A stretch of DNA of 64,000 nt from assembly GCA_902167985.1 (NCBI GenBank), contig CABHNZ010000010.1, forward strand, positions 186,001 to 250,000. Reading direction: 5' to 3'. The first letter of the stretch is position 1; each line of letters begins with the position of its first letter. A program made the translations under genes and the position numbers. This document shows positions 28,371 to 38,075 of this stretch, piece after piece. The stretch comes from Shinella sp. UYSO24 (GTDB taxonomy: Bacteria; Pseudomonadota; Alphaproteobacteria; Rhizobiales; Rhizobiaceae). Under the pieces are notes generated by a model. The model was not told the origin of the DNA. It saw only the letters and a list, made by a program, of their open reading frames with translations, and did no database searches.

Positions 28371-29390
28371 TCAGGACGTCAGCACGACGCAGCCGCGCCG
28401 ACGGATGTCCTGCACATGTGCGGCCGCCTGCGATATCTCGGCAAGGTCGTAGTGCCCCGCGACCGGAAAAAGCTCGGGCCGGCGCCGTGCGAGATCGAAG
28501 ATCTGCTCGATATCCCGGCGGCGAACGCGCTCTCCGAGATTGGCCCAGCTATCGACCGACAGTCCTTTGATCGACAGAAATCTCGATGCGAGATGCATTG
28601 TGTCGACTGTCATTCGCTCTCCCGACAGGTCGCCATAGGTGAGGAACGTGCCATGCCTGTCGAGCTTTTCGATGAGCTCGGTTGCAAGGTCGCCGCCGAC
28701 CGGATCGACGATGACGTGCAATGGCCGCCCGTCCAGCGCCTGAACCAGCTGTCGCGGCCAATTCGGGTTGCTGGTTGCGATGCAGCGCAGCCCCTTGTGC
28801 ATGGCATGGAACTCGGCCACAGCGTCTGCCCGCCGAACGAGGGCGACCAGAGGAAGCCCCGCTTCACTTAAAAGCGCACACAGGATGCGCCCGACAGATG
28901 AGCCGGCGGCACTGACCACGATCGCACCGCCATTCTTCGACGCGCCGGATAGTTGCGCGCAGCGGAACAGCATCATCGCCATCAGCGGTACTCTGTGAAT
29001 TTGCCCCGCAACCTCATCCGGCATGTCGTCTGGAACCGGGGTGGCGAATTTTTCAGCGACGGTGACGATCTCGCTCCAGGCATATCTGGCCGGGAAGAAT
29101 GCGACGCGCATGCCGAGCCTGAGGCGGCTCGAGCGCGCGACCCGGGGACTGAGCGCGACAATCTCTCCGACACCCTCCAGGCCGGGTCGGACAGTTTCGA
29201 AAAGGGGCACGGATGCGTCTTTCGACGATCTGTGCGCTCCCGTCACTGTCCGAAGGTCGATCGCGTGCATGGCCCGCGCCGTGACATGAACGAGAACCTC
29301 GCCAAGACCGGGAGGCGGGGGCATCGCGACCTCTGCAAGCTCAAGCACCTCTTCGGGCGCACCGTATTTTCGATAGAGAATAGTGCGCAA
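28371..29390 (-). CDS. Zinc-independent MDR/quinone-oxidoreductase-like protein 2
   Basis: 339 residues from a TTG at 29390 (RTILYRKYGAPEEVLEL follows; no ATG is available near). Medium-chain dehydrogenase/reductase: GroES-like N-terminus (GLGEVLVHVTARAMHAIDL, RPGLEGVGEIV) and Rossmann domain (IVVSAAGSSVGRILCALLSEAG, VDPVGGDLATELIEKLDRHG, TYGDLSG). No catalytic zinc ligands, as in quinone/crotonyl-CoA reductases. Tandem paralogue of the next upstream gene. Confidence 0.88.
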   Translation of the reverse strand: MRTILYRKYGAPEEVLELAEVAMPPPPGLGEVLVHVTARAMHAIDLRTVTGAHRSSKDASVPLFETVRPGLEGVGEIVALSPRVARSSRLRLGMRVAFFPARYAWSEIVTVAEKFATPVPDDMPDEVAGQIHRVPLMAMMLFRCAQLSGASKNGGAIVVSAAGSSVGRILCALLSEAGLPLVALVRRADAVAEFHAMHKGLRCIATSNPNWPRQLVQALDGRPLHVIVDPVGGDLATELIEKLDRHGTFLTYGDLSGERMTVDTMHLASRFLSIKGLSVDSWANLGERVRRRDIEQIFDLARRRPELFPVAGHYDLAEISQAAAHVQDIRRRGCVVLTS

Positions 29391-29461
29391 TCGATCTTCT
29401 GCCGCTGGTGATGGTGAGGCGGGCCGGGCAGGCCATCTGCGCCCGGCTTCCTGAGGGAGTG

Positions 29462-30462
29462 CTATCGTGTCGCCAGAAGGACAGTGCCGGTCTTGCCCTT
29501 GGCTTCCACGCGCGCCGCGGCCTGCGCCACCTCGGAAAGATCGTAGGTCTTCTCCACGGGGAAGAGTTCCGGCTTGCCGGCAGCCAGCGCGAGCGCCAGT
29601 TGCAGATCGGCGCTTCTCGTCTCCGCGGGCAGGCCCGCCCAGCGTCCGACGGTGACACCGGATATGCGAATGTCGCGTGTAGAGAAGTAGAGAGCCGGGA
29701 CCGTGATGGGCTGACCGGAGAGGTCGCCGTAGGAAATGAGATGGCCGCCCTGCGATAGCATCCCGCAGCACGGCTGGCGATCTCCCCGCCAACGGGGTCG
29801 AGCACCACCCTGATCGGCTGCTCGCCAGCGGCGAGAGACACTTTCTCCGGCCAGTCGGCATTCTCCGTCGATATGACCGGCAGGTCCGGAAAGACGACGT
29901 TGAGCTCGTTGGCGCCGGCCTCGCGCCGGACGATGCCGATCACGTCATAGCCCCGTTCGATGAGCAGGCCGATCGTCAGACGGGCCACCGCAGAACCGGC
30001 GGCCGTCAATACGACGACATCATGACCGGGGCGTGCGCCGGAAGCCTCCACCGCGCGCAGGAGGAGCGCCGTGGTCAGCGGATTGACGTGAAGCTGGGCC
30101 GCAGCTTCATCGGAGACGGTGTCGGGGATGGCCGTGACATATTCGGCAGCCACGATGGCCTTTTCGCTCCATGCGCCGCGGCCGGGGAAGAAGGCCACAC
30201 GCGTCCCCGCTTCAAGGTTCACGCCGGCGCCGGCCTGTTCGACGATGCCATAGCCTTCGAAACCCACCAGCACGCCCTCGTTGGGAAGGACGGCACCGGG
30301 TTGATATCGACCGGCGACCCCGAGCAGGTCTCCATGGTGGACGGGACGAAGAAGAACGCGGATCAGGACTTCCCCTCGGCCGGGCTTGCCCGGTTCGGGA
30401 CGCTCGGTCGCCTGAAGCACCTCTTCGGGTTTTCCATGCCGGAAATAGACGGCAGCTCGCAT
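29462..30462 (-). CDS. Zinc-independent MDR/quinone-oxidoreductase-like protein 1 (frame broken)
   Basis: ATG at 30462 with AAGGAG eight bases upstream. GroES-like domain (GRGEVLIRVLLRPVHHGDL, VGFEGYGIVEQAG) and NAD(P)H Rossmann domain (VVLTAAGSAVARLTIGLL, VLDPVGGEIASRA, ISYGDLSGQPI). One base lost near 29762 (SRAAG then MLSQGGHLIS); restored length 333. Alkene/quinone reductase type; probably NADPH-dependent detoxification. Confidence 0.88.
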
Positions 30463-30489
30463 TGTCGGATCTCCTTGTCCCACAAAATG

Positions 30490-30514
30490 GAGAGGCGGCG
30501 TTACGCCGCCTCTC
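30490..30514 (-). terminator. Intrinsic terminator after the SDR gene
   Basis: Perfect 11-bp stem (GAGAGGCGGCG/CGCCGCCTCTC) with a 3-base loop, followed on the minus strand by CATTTTG. It begins 8 bases after the SDR stop and separates that gene from the MDR gene. Confidence 0.8.
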
Positions 30515-30521
30515 GCTCTCT

Positions 30522-31277
30522 TCAGACCTGAGCCTGTCCGCCATCGGCGAAGAGTTCCGCACCGTTGACGAAGCTTGCATCGTCGGAGGCGAGGAAGAGG
30601 GCTGCCTTGGCGATTTCTTCCGGCTCGCCGACGCGACCGAGCGGAATGCGCGAGGCGAGATAGTCGAGCAGACCCTGCTGCTGTGCCTTGTCATCGCCGG
30701 CCAGTTCAACCAGACCGGGCGTGCGGGTGGCGCCGGGGGAAACGACATTGACGCGCATGCCGGTTTCCTTCAGGTCGAGCGCCCAGGAGCGGGCAAGGTT
30801 ACGCACCGCAGCCTTGGAGGCCGAGTAGACGGAGAAGGCGGCCGTGCCTTCGGTTCCGGCAGTCGAACCCGTGAGGACGACCGATGCGCCTTTGCCCAGA
30901 AGCGGCAACGCCTTCTGCACGGTGAAGATCACCGCCTTGACGTTGCGGCCGAACGTATCATCCACCTGTTCCTCGGTGATCTGGCCAAGCGGCAGCATGG
31001 TGCCGCCACCGGCATTGACGAAGAGGACGTCGAGGCGGCCCTGTTCTTCCCGCACCTTTGCGAAAAGCCCGTCGAGGTCCTCGTTCTTCGACGAGTCGGC
31101 CTGCACGCCGATGGCGCCGTGGCCGATTTCGGCAATCGCCTTGTCGAGAACATCCTTGCGACGGCCGGTGATATACACTTTCGCGCCTTCGGCGGCGAAA
31201 AGCTTGGCGGTTGCAAGGCCGATACCGCTGGTGGCACCGGTGACGACCGCGATCTTGTCTGCCAGTCTGTTGGTCAT
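30522..31277 (-). CDS. Classical short-chain dehydrogenase/reductase (SDR)
   Basis: 251 residues. Cofactor loop TGATSGIG (13-20), NNAG-equivalent VNAGG (88-92), catalytic Asn112, Ser138, Tyr151 and Lys155 (YSASK), and the C-terminal [22 protein letters not shown]39-R40 after beta-2 (ITGRRKD) favours NADP(H). Substrate unknown; neighbours suggest aldehyde or ketone detoxification. Confidence 0.95.
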   Translation of the reverse strand: MTNRLADKIAVVTGATSGIGLATAKLFAAEGAKVYITGRRKDVLDKAIAEIGHGAIGVQADSSKNEDLDGLFAKVREEQGRLDVLFVNAGGGTMLPLGQITEEQVDDTFGRNVKAVIFTVQKALPLLGKGASVVLTGSTAGTEGTAAFSVYSASKAAVRNLARSWALDLKETGMRVNVVSPGATRTPGLVELAGDDKAQQQGLLDYLASRIPLGRVGEPEEIAKAALFLASDDASFVNGAELFADGGQAQV

Positions 31278-31422
31278 GGAAATCTCCTATTTCTTGGACG
31301 CGCGAAAGGGCTCAGCCCCTGAAGCGCATGGGCTGCTGGTCTGGTTGAATTGTTCGGTGCGGGTGGCGACGGGGCTTGTCTGAAGTCGTCTCGTCGTCGT
31401 CCGATGGGGTAAAGCTAGTCCG

Positions 31423-32409
31423 TCAGCCTCCGGGCGAGAAGTTGCCCGGGATGGAGAGATTATCCATCGGCATGGATGATGCCGTTTGCGAGGATTGCAT
31501 GTCGGGGCGGCGGGCATCGCAGGCCGCAAAAAGCTGCGTTGCCCAGTCGATGAACGCCCGCAGTCTCGGGTTCGGGAAGCGGTCGGCCGGGTAGACGAGG
31601 TGCAGGACGTGATTGTCCGGCTTCCATTGCATCAGCAACTCGCTCAGCGATCCGTCGGCAAAATGCGGTCTTGCCAGAAAGCCGAAGCTCTGGCCGATCC
31701 CGAGCCCCGAGAGGAGTGCCGTGAGGTGCGCCGTGCTGTCGTTGACCGCCATTCCACCGACCGCGTTGATTTCCAGCCGCTCGTCGCCACGCAGGAAACG
31801 AAGCGGAAAGCGCTTACCCGACGTCGCGGAGAAATAGCTGACGACCTGATGGCCGGCGATCTCGTCCGGATGCTGAGGGAGAGCATGGCCCTCCAGATAG
31901 GAAGGTGCGGCGCACAGGACATAATCCAGCTCGCAGAGGCGCCTTGCCTTCATGGTCGAGTCCGGCAGCGCTCCACCGCGTATCACGCAGTCTATCCCTT
32001 CGCCGATCAGGTCAGTCGTGCGGTCATTGACGCCGAGGAGGAGTTCGATATCCGGAAACTGGCGGCGGAAATCGCCGAGCGCCGGTATCAATATCCGGTT
32101 GGCCAGGACCGAACCGACATCGACGCGCAGCCGACCCTTGGGCGTGGCGCGCGCACCCCTGACCGTGCCATCCATATCGTCGAGATCCGCCAGAAGCCGC
32201 AGCGCCCGTTCGTGATAGGCCACGCCTTCGCTTGTCATCGTCACCGAGCGGGTCGTGCGCTCCACCAGTTTGGTTCCCAGATGCGCTTCCAGATCCTGCA
32301 CCATCTTGCTCACCGACGAGCGCGGCAGGTTCAGCGTGTCGGCAGCCTTTGCGAAAGACCCCGCTTCGGCCACGCGGACGAATGTTCGGATGGCGAGGAG
32401 TTGATCCAC
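31423..32409 (-). CDS. LysR-family regulator, sister B
   Basis: 328 residues from a GTG at 32409 with AGGA upstream. HTH block AIRTFVRVAEAGSFAKAADTLNLPRSSVSKMVQDLE and effector domain (RLRVDVGSVLANRILIP, EGIDCVIRGGALPDSTMKARRLCELD). Close relative of the LysR gene at 18372-19369, down to the shared MDNLS-like C-terminal tail. Directly upstream of the SDR gene in the same orientation. Confidence 0.94.
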   Translation of the reverse strand: MDQLLAIRTFVRVAEAGSFAKAADTLNLPRSSVSKMVQDLEAHLGTKLVERTTRSVTMTSEGVAYHERALRLLADLDDMDGTVRGARATPKGRLRVDVGSVLANRILIPALGDFRRQFPDIELLLGVNDRTTDLIGEGIDCVIRGGALPDSTMKARRLCELDYVLCAAPSYLEGHALPQHPDEIAGHQVVSYFSATSGKRFPLRFLRGDERLEINAVGGMAVNDSTAHLTALLSGLGIGQSFGFLARPHFADGSLSELLMQWKPDNHVLHLVYPADRFPNPRLRAFIDWATQLFAACDARRPDMQSSQTASSMPMDNLSIPGNFSPGG

Positions 32410-32499
32410 AACGGTTCCTGTTTGCTGTTATTTCGACTGGACGCTGCCACCAGAGGTTAGCGGCAGAATTACAGGATGCCCATCCCCTTGCCTATGCAG

Positions 32500-32531
32500 G
32501 TTCCTGTGCAGAACTGCATCTTCTTGCGCAG
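32500..32531. promoter_or_regulatory. Direct repeat GTTCCTGTGCAG / CTTCTTGCGCAG, 20-bp spacing
   Basis: Nine of twelve positions identical between the two units, about 90-120 bp upstream of the LysR start at 32409. Matches the TTCTTGCGCAA family in the neighbouring gaps. Confidence 0.4.
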
Positions 32532-32694
32532 TCCATGACGCGAGTGCAAGCTGGTCGAAGCGAGGTCGATGGACCTGCCCGGTGCAGGCCGGGCCAGATC
32601 CTTTTGCAGATGCCGGGTGTTGGCGTGGCGAGTTTGCAAGGGGAGGCACTCAGCCGGCGAAATGGCCAATAGGAGACTTGTTATCCTGTGGTCA

Positions 32695-33644
32695 TCAGTC
32701 AGAGGCAGCCGCCGGACTGGCCGTAACCTCATTGCTCTCGACCTGCCCTCCCAATTGCGCGGTCAGCCGGCTGACGACCGAGCGCAGCCAGCGATGCGCC
32801 GGATCGTTTCGATGACGGACATGCCATGCCATCTCGACGGGGAAAGTGCCAAGATCGATCGGGGCCGGGACGACCTTCAATCGCGGATCACCTGCAAGCC
32901 GGTTGCAGATGAGCGATGGCAGGGTGGCGCAGTAATCGGTGACGGCGATCATTTCCGGAACGGCCAGGAAATGTGTGACCGACACGGCCACATCGCGGCG
33001 GACACCTTTCTGCCCCAGGGTCTGGAACAACCCGGTGCGCAGACGGCCGGGCGGCAGCACGTTGACGTGCTTGAGGTTCTCGTATTGCTGCGTCGACATC
33101 GTCTCCTTGATGCCCGTGTGGTTGCGGCGCACGACGCAGGCGAGACCTTCGTCCATCAGATGCTGGACGACCATGTTGTCCGGGGGATCGATAATTCGTC
33201 CGAGCACCATGTCCGTGCCGCCCGACATGGCACCGGTCTCTGCCAGGTCGTTACCGAAAGGCGTCAGCCGCAGCCGGATACCCGGCGCATGCTCGCGCAG
33301 ATAGGCCACAAGATCAGGCATCACGACGAATTCCACATAGCTGTTCGGCGCAATGGTGAAGAGGCGTTCTGCCCGCTGCGGATCAAAGCTCTGCTGGCCG
33401 AGAATGACCTCGTCGATACTGGCAAGGGCAGCCGCCACCACGGGCTCCAGCTCCAGCGCCAGCTGGGTCGGCTTCATGCCATAGCGCTCCCGAACGAAGA
33501 GCGGATCGCGGATCGTCTCACGCAGACGGTTGAGCGCATTCGAAAGCGCCGGCTGCGTCATGCCGAGGCGGGCGGCGCCCGCGTGACATTGCGCTCTTCC
33601 ATCAGGATCAGAAAGACAGGCAGCAGGTTCAGATCGTATTTCAT
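32695..33644 (-). CDS. LysR-family regulator, NodD/NahR-like branch (frame broken)
   Basis: ATG at 33644 starts MKYDLNLLPVFLILMEERNVTRA; one G is missing near 33578 (VTRAAARLGMTQPALSNALNRLRE when restored). 316 residues. Effector domain with RLFTIAPNSYVEFVVMPDLVAYL and the long C-terminal region typical of the NodD/NahR/PcpR group. Divergent from the DJ-1/PfpI gene across a 127-bp gap holding a clear inverted repeat, so probably its regulator. Confidence 0.9.
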
Positions 33645-33673
33645 TCAGAAATATTCTCAGATGAATATCTGAA
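33644..33673. promoter_or_regulatory. Inverted repeat between LysR and DJ-1/PfpI genes
   Basis: TTCAGAAATATTC - 6 bp - GAATATCTGAA, partly overlapping the LysR start codon, with an inner perfect CAGAT-N4-ATCTG. A further TTTCAGAAAT follows at 33688. This is the size and AT content of a LysR autoregulatory site. Confidence 0.5.
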
Positions 33674-33771
33674 ATACAATAAATAAATTTCAGAAATGAC
33701 GATCCTTGGCGCATTTTCGGCTTGTCCAAACCCACCCGATCGCGGCCACGCAAGCCCAAAGGATCCCTACC

Positions 33772-34464
33772 ATGAAAATTCTGATGGTTCTCACGTCCCA
33801 TGACGAACTCGGCGATACCGGCCGCAAGACCGGCTTCTGGCTCGAGGAATTTGCCGCGCCCTACTATGCCTTCCTCGAGGCCGGCGCTGATATCACCGTT
33901 GCTTCCCCCAAGGGCGGCCAGCCGCCGCTTGACCCGAAGAGCGACGAGCCTGATTTCCAGACGGACGATACCCGCCGCTTCCATCTCGATGCGGATGCGC
34001 AGGCAGTGCTCGCATCGACGATCAGGCTCGCCACCGTCTCGCAGGCGGATTATGACGCGGTCTTCTATCCGGGCGGCCACGGCCCGCTCTGGGATCTGGC
34101 GGAAGACAAGAGCTCGATCGCGCTGATCGAGGACACGTATTATGCCGGCAAGCCGGTGGCATTGGTCTGCCATGCGCCGGGCGTGCTTCGCCACGTCAAG
34201 GCGGCTGACGGCACGCCGCTTGTCAAGGGCCGGAATGTCACCGGCTTTAAGAACTCGGAAGAGGATGCTGTCGGCCTGACCAATGTTGTGCCCTTCCTTG
34301 TCGAGGATATGCTCAAGCAGAATGACGGGCTCTATTCGAGCGGTGACGACTGGGCATCCTATGCCGTTCAGGACGGAGCCCTGATCACCGGTCAGAACCC
34401 GGCATCTTCCGTCGAGGCCGCACGTCTCCTCCTCACCATGCTCAAGCTCGGCAAGGCCGCCTGA
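33772..34464 (+). CDS. DJ-1/PfpI-family protein, Hsp31/glyoxalase III-like
   Basis: 230 residues from the ATG at 33772 (AAGGATCCC upstream). Class I glutamine-amidotransferase-like fold: Glu in GRKTGFWLEEFAAPYY (residues 25-26), nucleophile Cys133 with His134 in ALVCHAPG, and the GFKNSEEDAVGL and VPFLVEDML blocks of Hsp31-like proteins. The family detoxifies methylglyoxal or acts as a chaperone/deglycase. Likely induced by the divergent LysR protein. Confidence 0.93.
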   Translation: MKILMVLTSHDELGDTGRKTGFWLEEFAAPYYAFLEAGADITVASPKGGQPPLDPKSDEPDFQTDDTRRFHLDADAQAVLASTIRLATVSQADYDAVFYPGGHGPLWDLAEDKSSIALIEDTYYAGKPVALVCHAPGVLRHVKAADGTPLVKGRNVTGFKNSEEDAVGLTNVVPFLVEDMLKQNDGLYSSGDDWASYAVQDGALITGQNPASSVEAARLLLTMLKLGKAA

Positions 34465-34477
34465 TCTTGAATGCGAG

Positions 34478-34502
34478 GTGGCGGAGGCTGGTCCTCCGCC
34501 AC
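34478..34502 (+). terminator. Hairpin after the DJ-1/PfpI gene
   Basis: Perfect 10-bp stem GTGGCGGAGG/CCTCCGCCAC with a 5-base loop, 14 bases after the stop. No run of T follows, so efficiency is uncertain. Confidence 0.55.
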
Positions 34503-34637
34503 TGCTGAATTCATGTTTCGTCCGGGCGGGCCATGCCTTCGATCAGAAGGGCAGGGTGGTGGGCGAATTCGTCATATTGATGCGGGGTGAGGAGGCACGT
34601 TACGACAAGGCGGTAATCAGCAAGTCAGGAAACTGCC

Positions 34638-36503
34638 GTGACGATCACCAATACGGGCATGAGATCTATTCTGGCGCAGCGGCGCCGCATGTTTGCCGTG
34701 CTCCGGCGTGCCGCGCGGGGACTGGAACTCAGGTCCTTTGGTCTTCTTCCCGAGCGCTTCAACATGATGGAAGGCTATCGCGCCGGATTTGCGGTCGCCG
34801 TGCCGCTCGTAGCAGCGGTTTCGTTGGGTGATCCAAGATTGAGCTGGGCGGTTTTCGCCGCCTTCTGGACGTGCCTGTGTGATGCGCCGGGCCCCGATCG
34901 CATGCGCCGCCATCTCCTCGCGATCTTCGTTGTCTTCGGTGCGCTGGCAGCGCTGTTTGGTGCGTGGCTTGCGTCCCTCGCGCCCGCGGCGGGCATGGCT
35001 GTCGGGCCAATTCTCGTGCTTGTCGCAATTTTCGCAACGGCCCGTATCGCTTATGGCGGGCTACTCGGCACGCTGCTGGCGGTGGTCGCCGTGGTTGCGG
35101 TCGGGTTTCCGCACCCACTGGGTCAGGCTGTCATTCAGGCCGGCGCCTTTTTCGCCGGCGCCAGTTGGGCCTATCTCCTGATCAATTTTCTCTGGCGGAT
35201 CGATCCTCACCTGCCGTTGCAACGTGCGACCGAGGCCGTCGTCGTGCGTTTGCTCGATATGGCGGCGAGCCTCGACACGACCGCAGAACGGCTTCCCGCG
35301 CCTCACGGCTGGTATAGCGAACACCGTCGCGCCGTGCGCCTCTCGATAGAGCGGCTGCGGGGGCTGATCGATCTCTACGGCGGCGAATGCGAGGTGACGG
35401 AAGCGGCATCTCGGGCGCACCGGGCAGCCGAAATCATCTTCGCGGCAATGATTGCTCTTGATCAGGCATCCCTCGACAGAAGGGACATGCCCGATGAGCG
35501 ACTGGCCGTAGCCCGCGCCTACAGGAGGGCACTGCTATCCTGGTATCTGGTTTTGCAGGACGGAGCGACCGGCGACAAGCAGGTCATCTGGTCGACCGGC
35601 AAAGCCCGCAGTCTTCGCGGCCGTCTGAAGACGGAGGTCTTCGTCGGATGCGCACTTGCGCTTGAGAATGCGCTGACGATCCTGTCGACGCCGCTCAGGG
35701 CCGATGGTTCCCGTTCCCCGCAAACCGGATCCGGCAAAGATCGCAGGAGGGGCGTTGCCCGGAACGTGCTGCGACAGGCCCTGCGCCAGTCTGCCGGTCT
35801 GGTGGCGGTCTATTGTGCCGCGATGGTGTTCGATCTCGGCTATCCCTATTGGGCATCGATGGCGGTGATCGTTGTTCTCCAAGGGGGCGCGCGTGTCACC
35901 TGGGCGCGATGCCTGGAGCGCATTCTCGGCAGCCTGCTCGGCGGGATGATGGCTCTGGTCGTTCTGCATGTCGTCGGCGAAGCCGTCATCGCCCGGGCGG
36001 TGCTGGCTATCGCATTGTCGGCCGCGGCAATCGCGCTTCGACTGGTCAATTACACGATCTTTGTGGTCATCCTGACGATGCTTTTCATCACCGTCACCGA
36101 GATCATCCAGCCCGGAGCCGGCATAGCCTCGGCGCGCATCATCGACAATGTGATCGGCAGTCTTGCGGCAATTCTGGCGGTATTTCTGCTCTGGCCCGAT
36201 TTCGGTGTTTCGCTGAAGCGACGGATCGAAGAGGGGATCGCCGCCAACCGTGCCTATCTGGAGGCGGTTCAAGCCGAGGGGCCTGCTGCGCAAATCGAGG
36301 CAGCCCGCCGCAGTGCCGGCCTCGCAAGCATCGAGGCCGAGATTGCCTTTCACGATTTCGGCCACATATGGCGCCCGTTCGGCTCGGCAAAGCGCGACGG
36401 AGAAGCCTTGCACGAGATCCGCAACATTGCAGGCGAGGCCGCGATAGCGTGGCACCACCGACTGGCAATCGACAGCAAAAGCGCCTTGCAGCCGGACGCA
36501 TGA
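34638..36503 (+). CDS. FUSC-family aromatic-acid/fusaric-acid-type efflux membrane protein
   Basis: 621 residues from a GTG at 34638 with AGGA upstream. Two halves, each with a block of about five to six helices (FAVAVPLVAAVSLGDPRLSWAVFAAFWTCL; LVAVYCAAMVFDLGYPYWASMAVIVVLQ) separated by a cytosolic helical stretch, as in FUSC/AaeB exporters. The second half includes GSLLGGMMALVVLHVVG and VNYTIFVVILTML. No periplasmic adaptor gene is adjacent. Intact frame. Confidence 0.92.
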   Translation: MTITNTGMRSILAQRRRMFAVLRRAARGLELRSFGLLPERFNMMEGYRAGFAVAVPLVAAVSLGDPRLSWAVFAAFWTCLCDAPGPDRMRRHLLAIFVVFGALAALFGAWLASLAPAAGMAVGPILVLVAIFATARIAYGGLLGTLLAVVAVVAVGFPHPLGQAVIQAGAFFAGASWAYLLINFLWRIDPHLPLQRATEAVVVRLLDMAASLDTTAERLPAPHGWYSEHRRAVRLSIERLRGLIDLYGGECEVTEAASRAHRAAEIIFAAMIALDQASLDRRDMPDERLAVARAYRRALLSWYLVLQDGATGDKQVIWSTGKARSLRGRLKTEVFVGCALALENALTILSTPLRADGSRSPQTGSGKDRRRGVARNVLRQALRQSAGLVAVYCAAMVFDLGYPYWASMAVIVVLQGGARVTWARCLERILGSLLGGMMALVVLHVVGEAVIARAVLAIALSAAAIALRLVNYTIFVVILTMLFITVTEIIQPGAGIASARIIDNVIGSLAAILAVFLLWPDFGVSLKRRIEEGIAANRAYLEAVQAEGPAAQIEAARRSAGLASIEAEIAFHDFGHIWRPFGSAKRDGEALHEIRNIAGEAAIAWHHRLAIDSKSALQPDA

Positions 36504-36661
36504 ACCGCTCGTCTACGAAAGACCCACCGCCACAGGTGCCGGGCCGGTCTCCGTAGTTGAGGGCCGAGGCACCGTGCCCGCCACGCTCAGAACTCACGGA
36601 CAGATACCGAGGTCTCAGGACGGCAGGTAAACCAATGTCGTTCGGCCAGCCGAGGCAGGCG

Positions 36662-36960
36662 TCATTTGCGTTCGGGAGGGGAAATCGACTCGCTTTCCGA
36701 GAAAATCTCCAGAACGGTTCCGAAGGTCGCGGCGATATGCGCGCGCATCAACCTTTGTGCTTCATTGGCATCCTGTGCGGTGATCGCCGCTGCGATGGCG
36801 CGATACGGTCGGCGCGTCGACGGAACTGCACCAGCCGCCATTGCATCGAGCGCATCTCCAGGTCATCAAGAATCTCTTCCAGAACGGGATTATGTGCGCC
36901 GTTGCGAAGAGCCTTGTGAAAACGCCGATTGACCTCCTCAAACGGGAGTGAACTGTCTTC
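36662..36960 (-). pseudogene. GntR-family FCD-domain fragment (no DNA-binding domain)
   Basis: C-terminal part only of a FadR-type regulator: FEEVNRRFHKALRNGAHNPVLEEILDDLEMRSMQW, then, after one missing base near 36815, YRAIAAAITAQDANEAQRLMRAHIAATFG and a stop at 36662. The N-terminal winged helix and first FCD helices are absent; instead the frame runs straight into gamma-glutamyltransferase sequence. Non-functional as a regulator. Confidence 0.75.
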
Positions 36961-37400
36961 GCCGGCACGACCGCAGAGATCGGAAAAGCCGTTCATCTCC
37001 TTGAGGTCATGACCAGTCAGCCTGAGCGACGGCACAAGTTGCGGATCGAAGCGGCTTTCGAGCTTGAGATTGCTGCTTGATGTGCCCCAGGTTCGGCCAA
37101 GCAGCCACAGAGGTGCGGTAATCGCCTGCTGCAATGGCGTGCCGAACCGTGCATAGCGCGTGCAAATCGCGGCCTTGCGTCTGCGGCTGGCCTTCCCACC
37201 CATCGTGCCGTAGACCATGATCCGGCCATCGGCGAGATCGACCATCGCCGTATTCAGCATGACCTCAGGTCTGGTTGGAAGCGCGGCAAAACGAGAGAAA
37301 GGCCGCGCCGGTTTGTTCGACAGCACCGGGCACTCACTTCAAGGAGACGACACCGGAGACTGCTTGCTGCAGTATGAAGGCCGGTATCAAATCCAGTGAA
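36960..37400 (-). pseudogene. Gamma-glutamyltransferase C-terminal remnant
   Basis: Recognisable only from about EVMLNTAMVDLADGRIMVYGTMGG through FTRYARF-like ICTRYARFGTPLQQAI, APLWLLGRTWG, NLKLESRFDP and HDLKEMNGFSDLCGRAGE, i.e. roughly the last quarter of the small subunit. Within it, GTMGGKASRRRKAAI should read GTMGGEGQPQTQAAI: a missing G and a later extra G compensate. The N-terminal two thirds, including the catalytic Thr, are absent, and the upstream 37327-37400 piece matches only weakly. Fused at about 36960 to a GntR fragment by a deletion. Confidence 0.72.
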
Positions 37401-37658
37401 TTCGCCCCTGTCAGCTGCGTCTCTAAAATATCAACATAATGAACGCCCAAACTCCCAGAGAGATATTGGTGGATGATTAGATCCGTTCGTTACCTTGCAT
37501 GCTCCGCGCTCCGCCGCCAGCCGTTTGGCCCGCTTTCGAAACGCGGCAGGCCGGCGGTGAGAATGGCTCCGTGTTCTTTTGCAAAATGGCTCTTCGAGTT
37601 GAGGAGGACCTGCCTCTATTGAGAGGCATCATTCCGAATACGAGGAGCCTGATGCCCC
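37401..37658. other. Non-coding gap beside the deletion scar
   Basis: Together with the weakly matching end of the ggt remnant, 332 bases (37327-37658) lack a credible gene. AT content rises around 37430-37470. Nothing else recognised. Confidence 0.5.
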
Positions 37659-38075
37659 ATGAGCGAAACTGTTGACACATCTGCGAAAACCGGAGCCCCC
37701 AGCGACAGGACGCGTCTGCGTCGCTATAACTGGCTGGCGACATACGATCGTGACACCATTAATGCCATTATCGATGCCGGCATTGTCTGTCAGGTCGGCT
37801 ATGTCATCGATGGCATGCCTTATGTCACCCCGACGAACCACTGGCGCATCGACGACTACATCTACTGGCACGGGTCGTCGGCAAGCCGGATGTTGAAGCA
37901 TCAGCAGAAGGGCATACCGGTCTGCTTCACGGTCACTCATCTGGACGGCATCGTGTTCTCCCGTGAAACGACCGTCGTCAGTGGACGCAAGCGGCACCTC
38001 ATTTCATGGCTGCAGAATGTGCAATCGACTTCAACGCCGGCCGATCTGATAGAGATTGCACTGGATTTGCTTTAG
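37659..38075 (+). CDS. PNPOx-family (split-barrel FMN-binding) protein, C-terminally truncated
   Basis: 138 residues. [40 protein letters not shown] and [36 protein letters not shown] match the first two thirds of flavin-binding split-barrel proteins usually 200-230 residues long. After FSR the sequence ([15 protein letters not shown]...) has no family resemblance in any frame, so the natural tail (normally containing HHSMNYRS) was replaced by a deletion or rearrangement. Its stop overlaps the convergent DUF1348 gene. Confidence 0.7.
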   Translation: MSETVDTSAKTGAPSDRTRLRRYNWLATYDRDTINAIIDAGIVCQVGYVIDGMPYVTPTNHWRIDDYIYWHGSSASRMLKHQQKGIPVCFTVTHLDGIVFSRETTVVSGRKRHLISWLQNVQSTSTPADLIEIALDLL

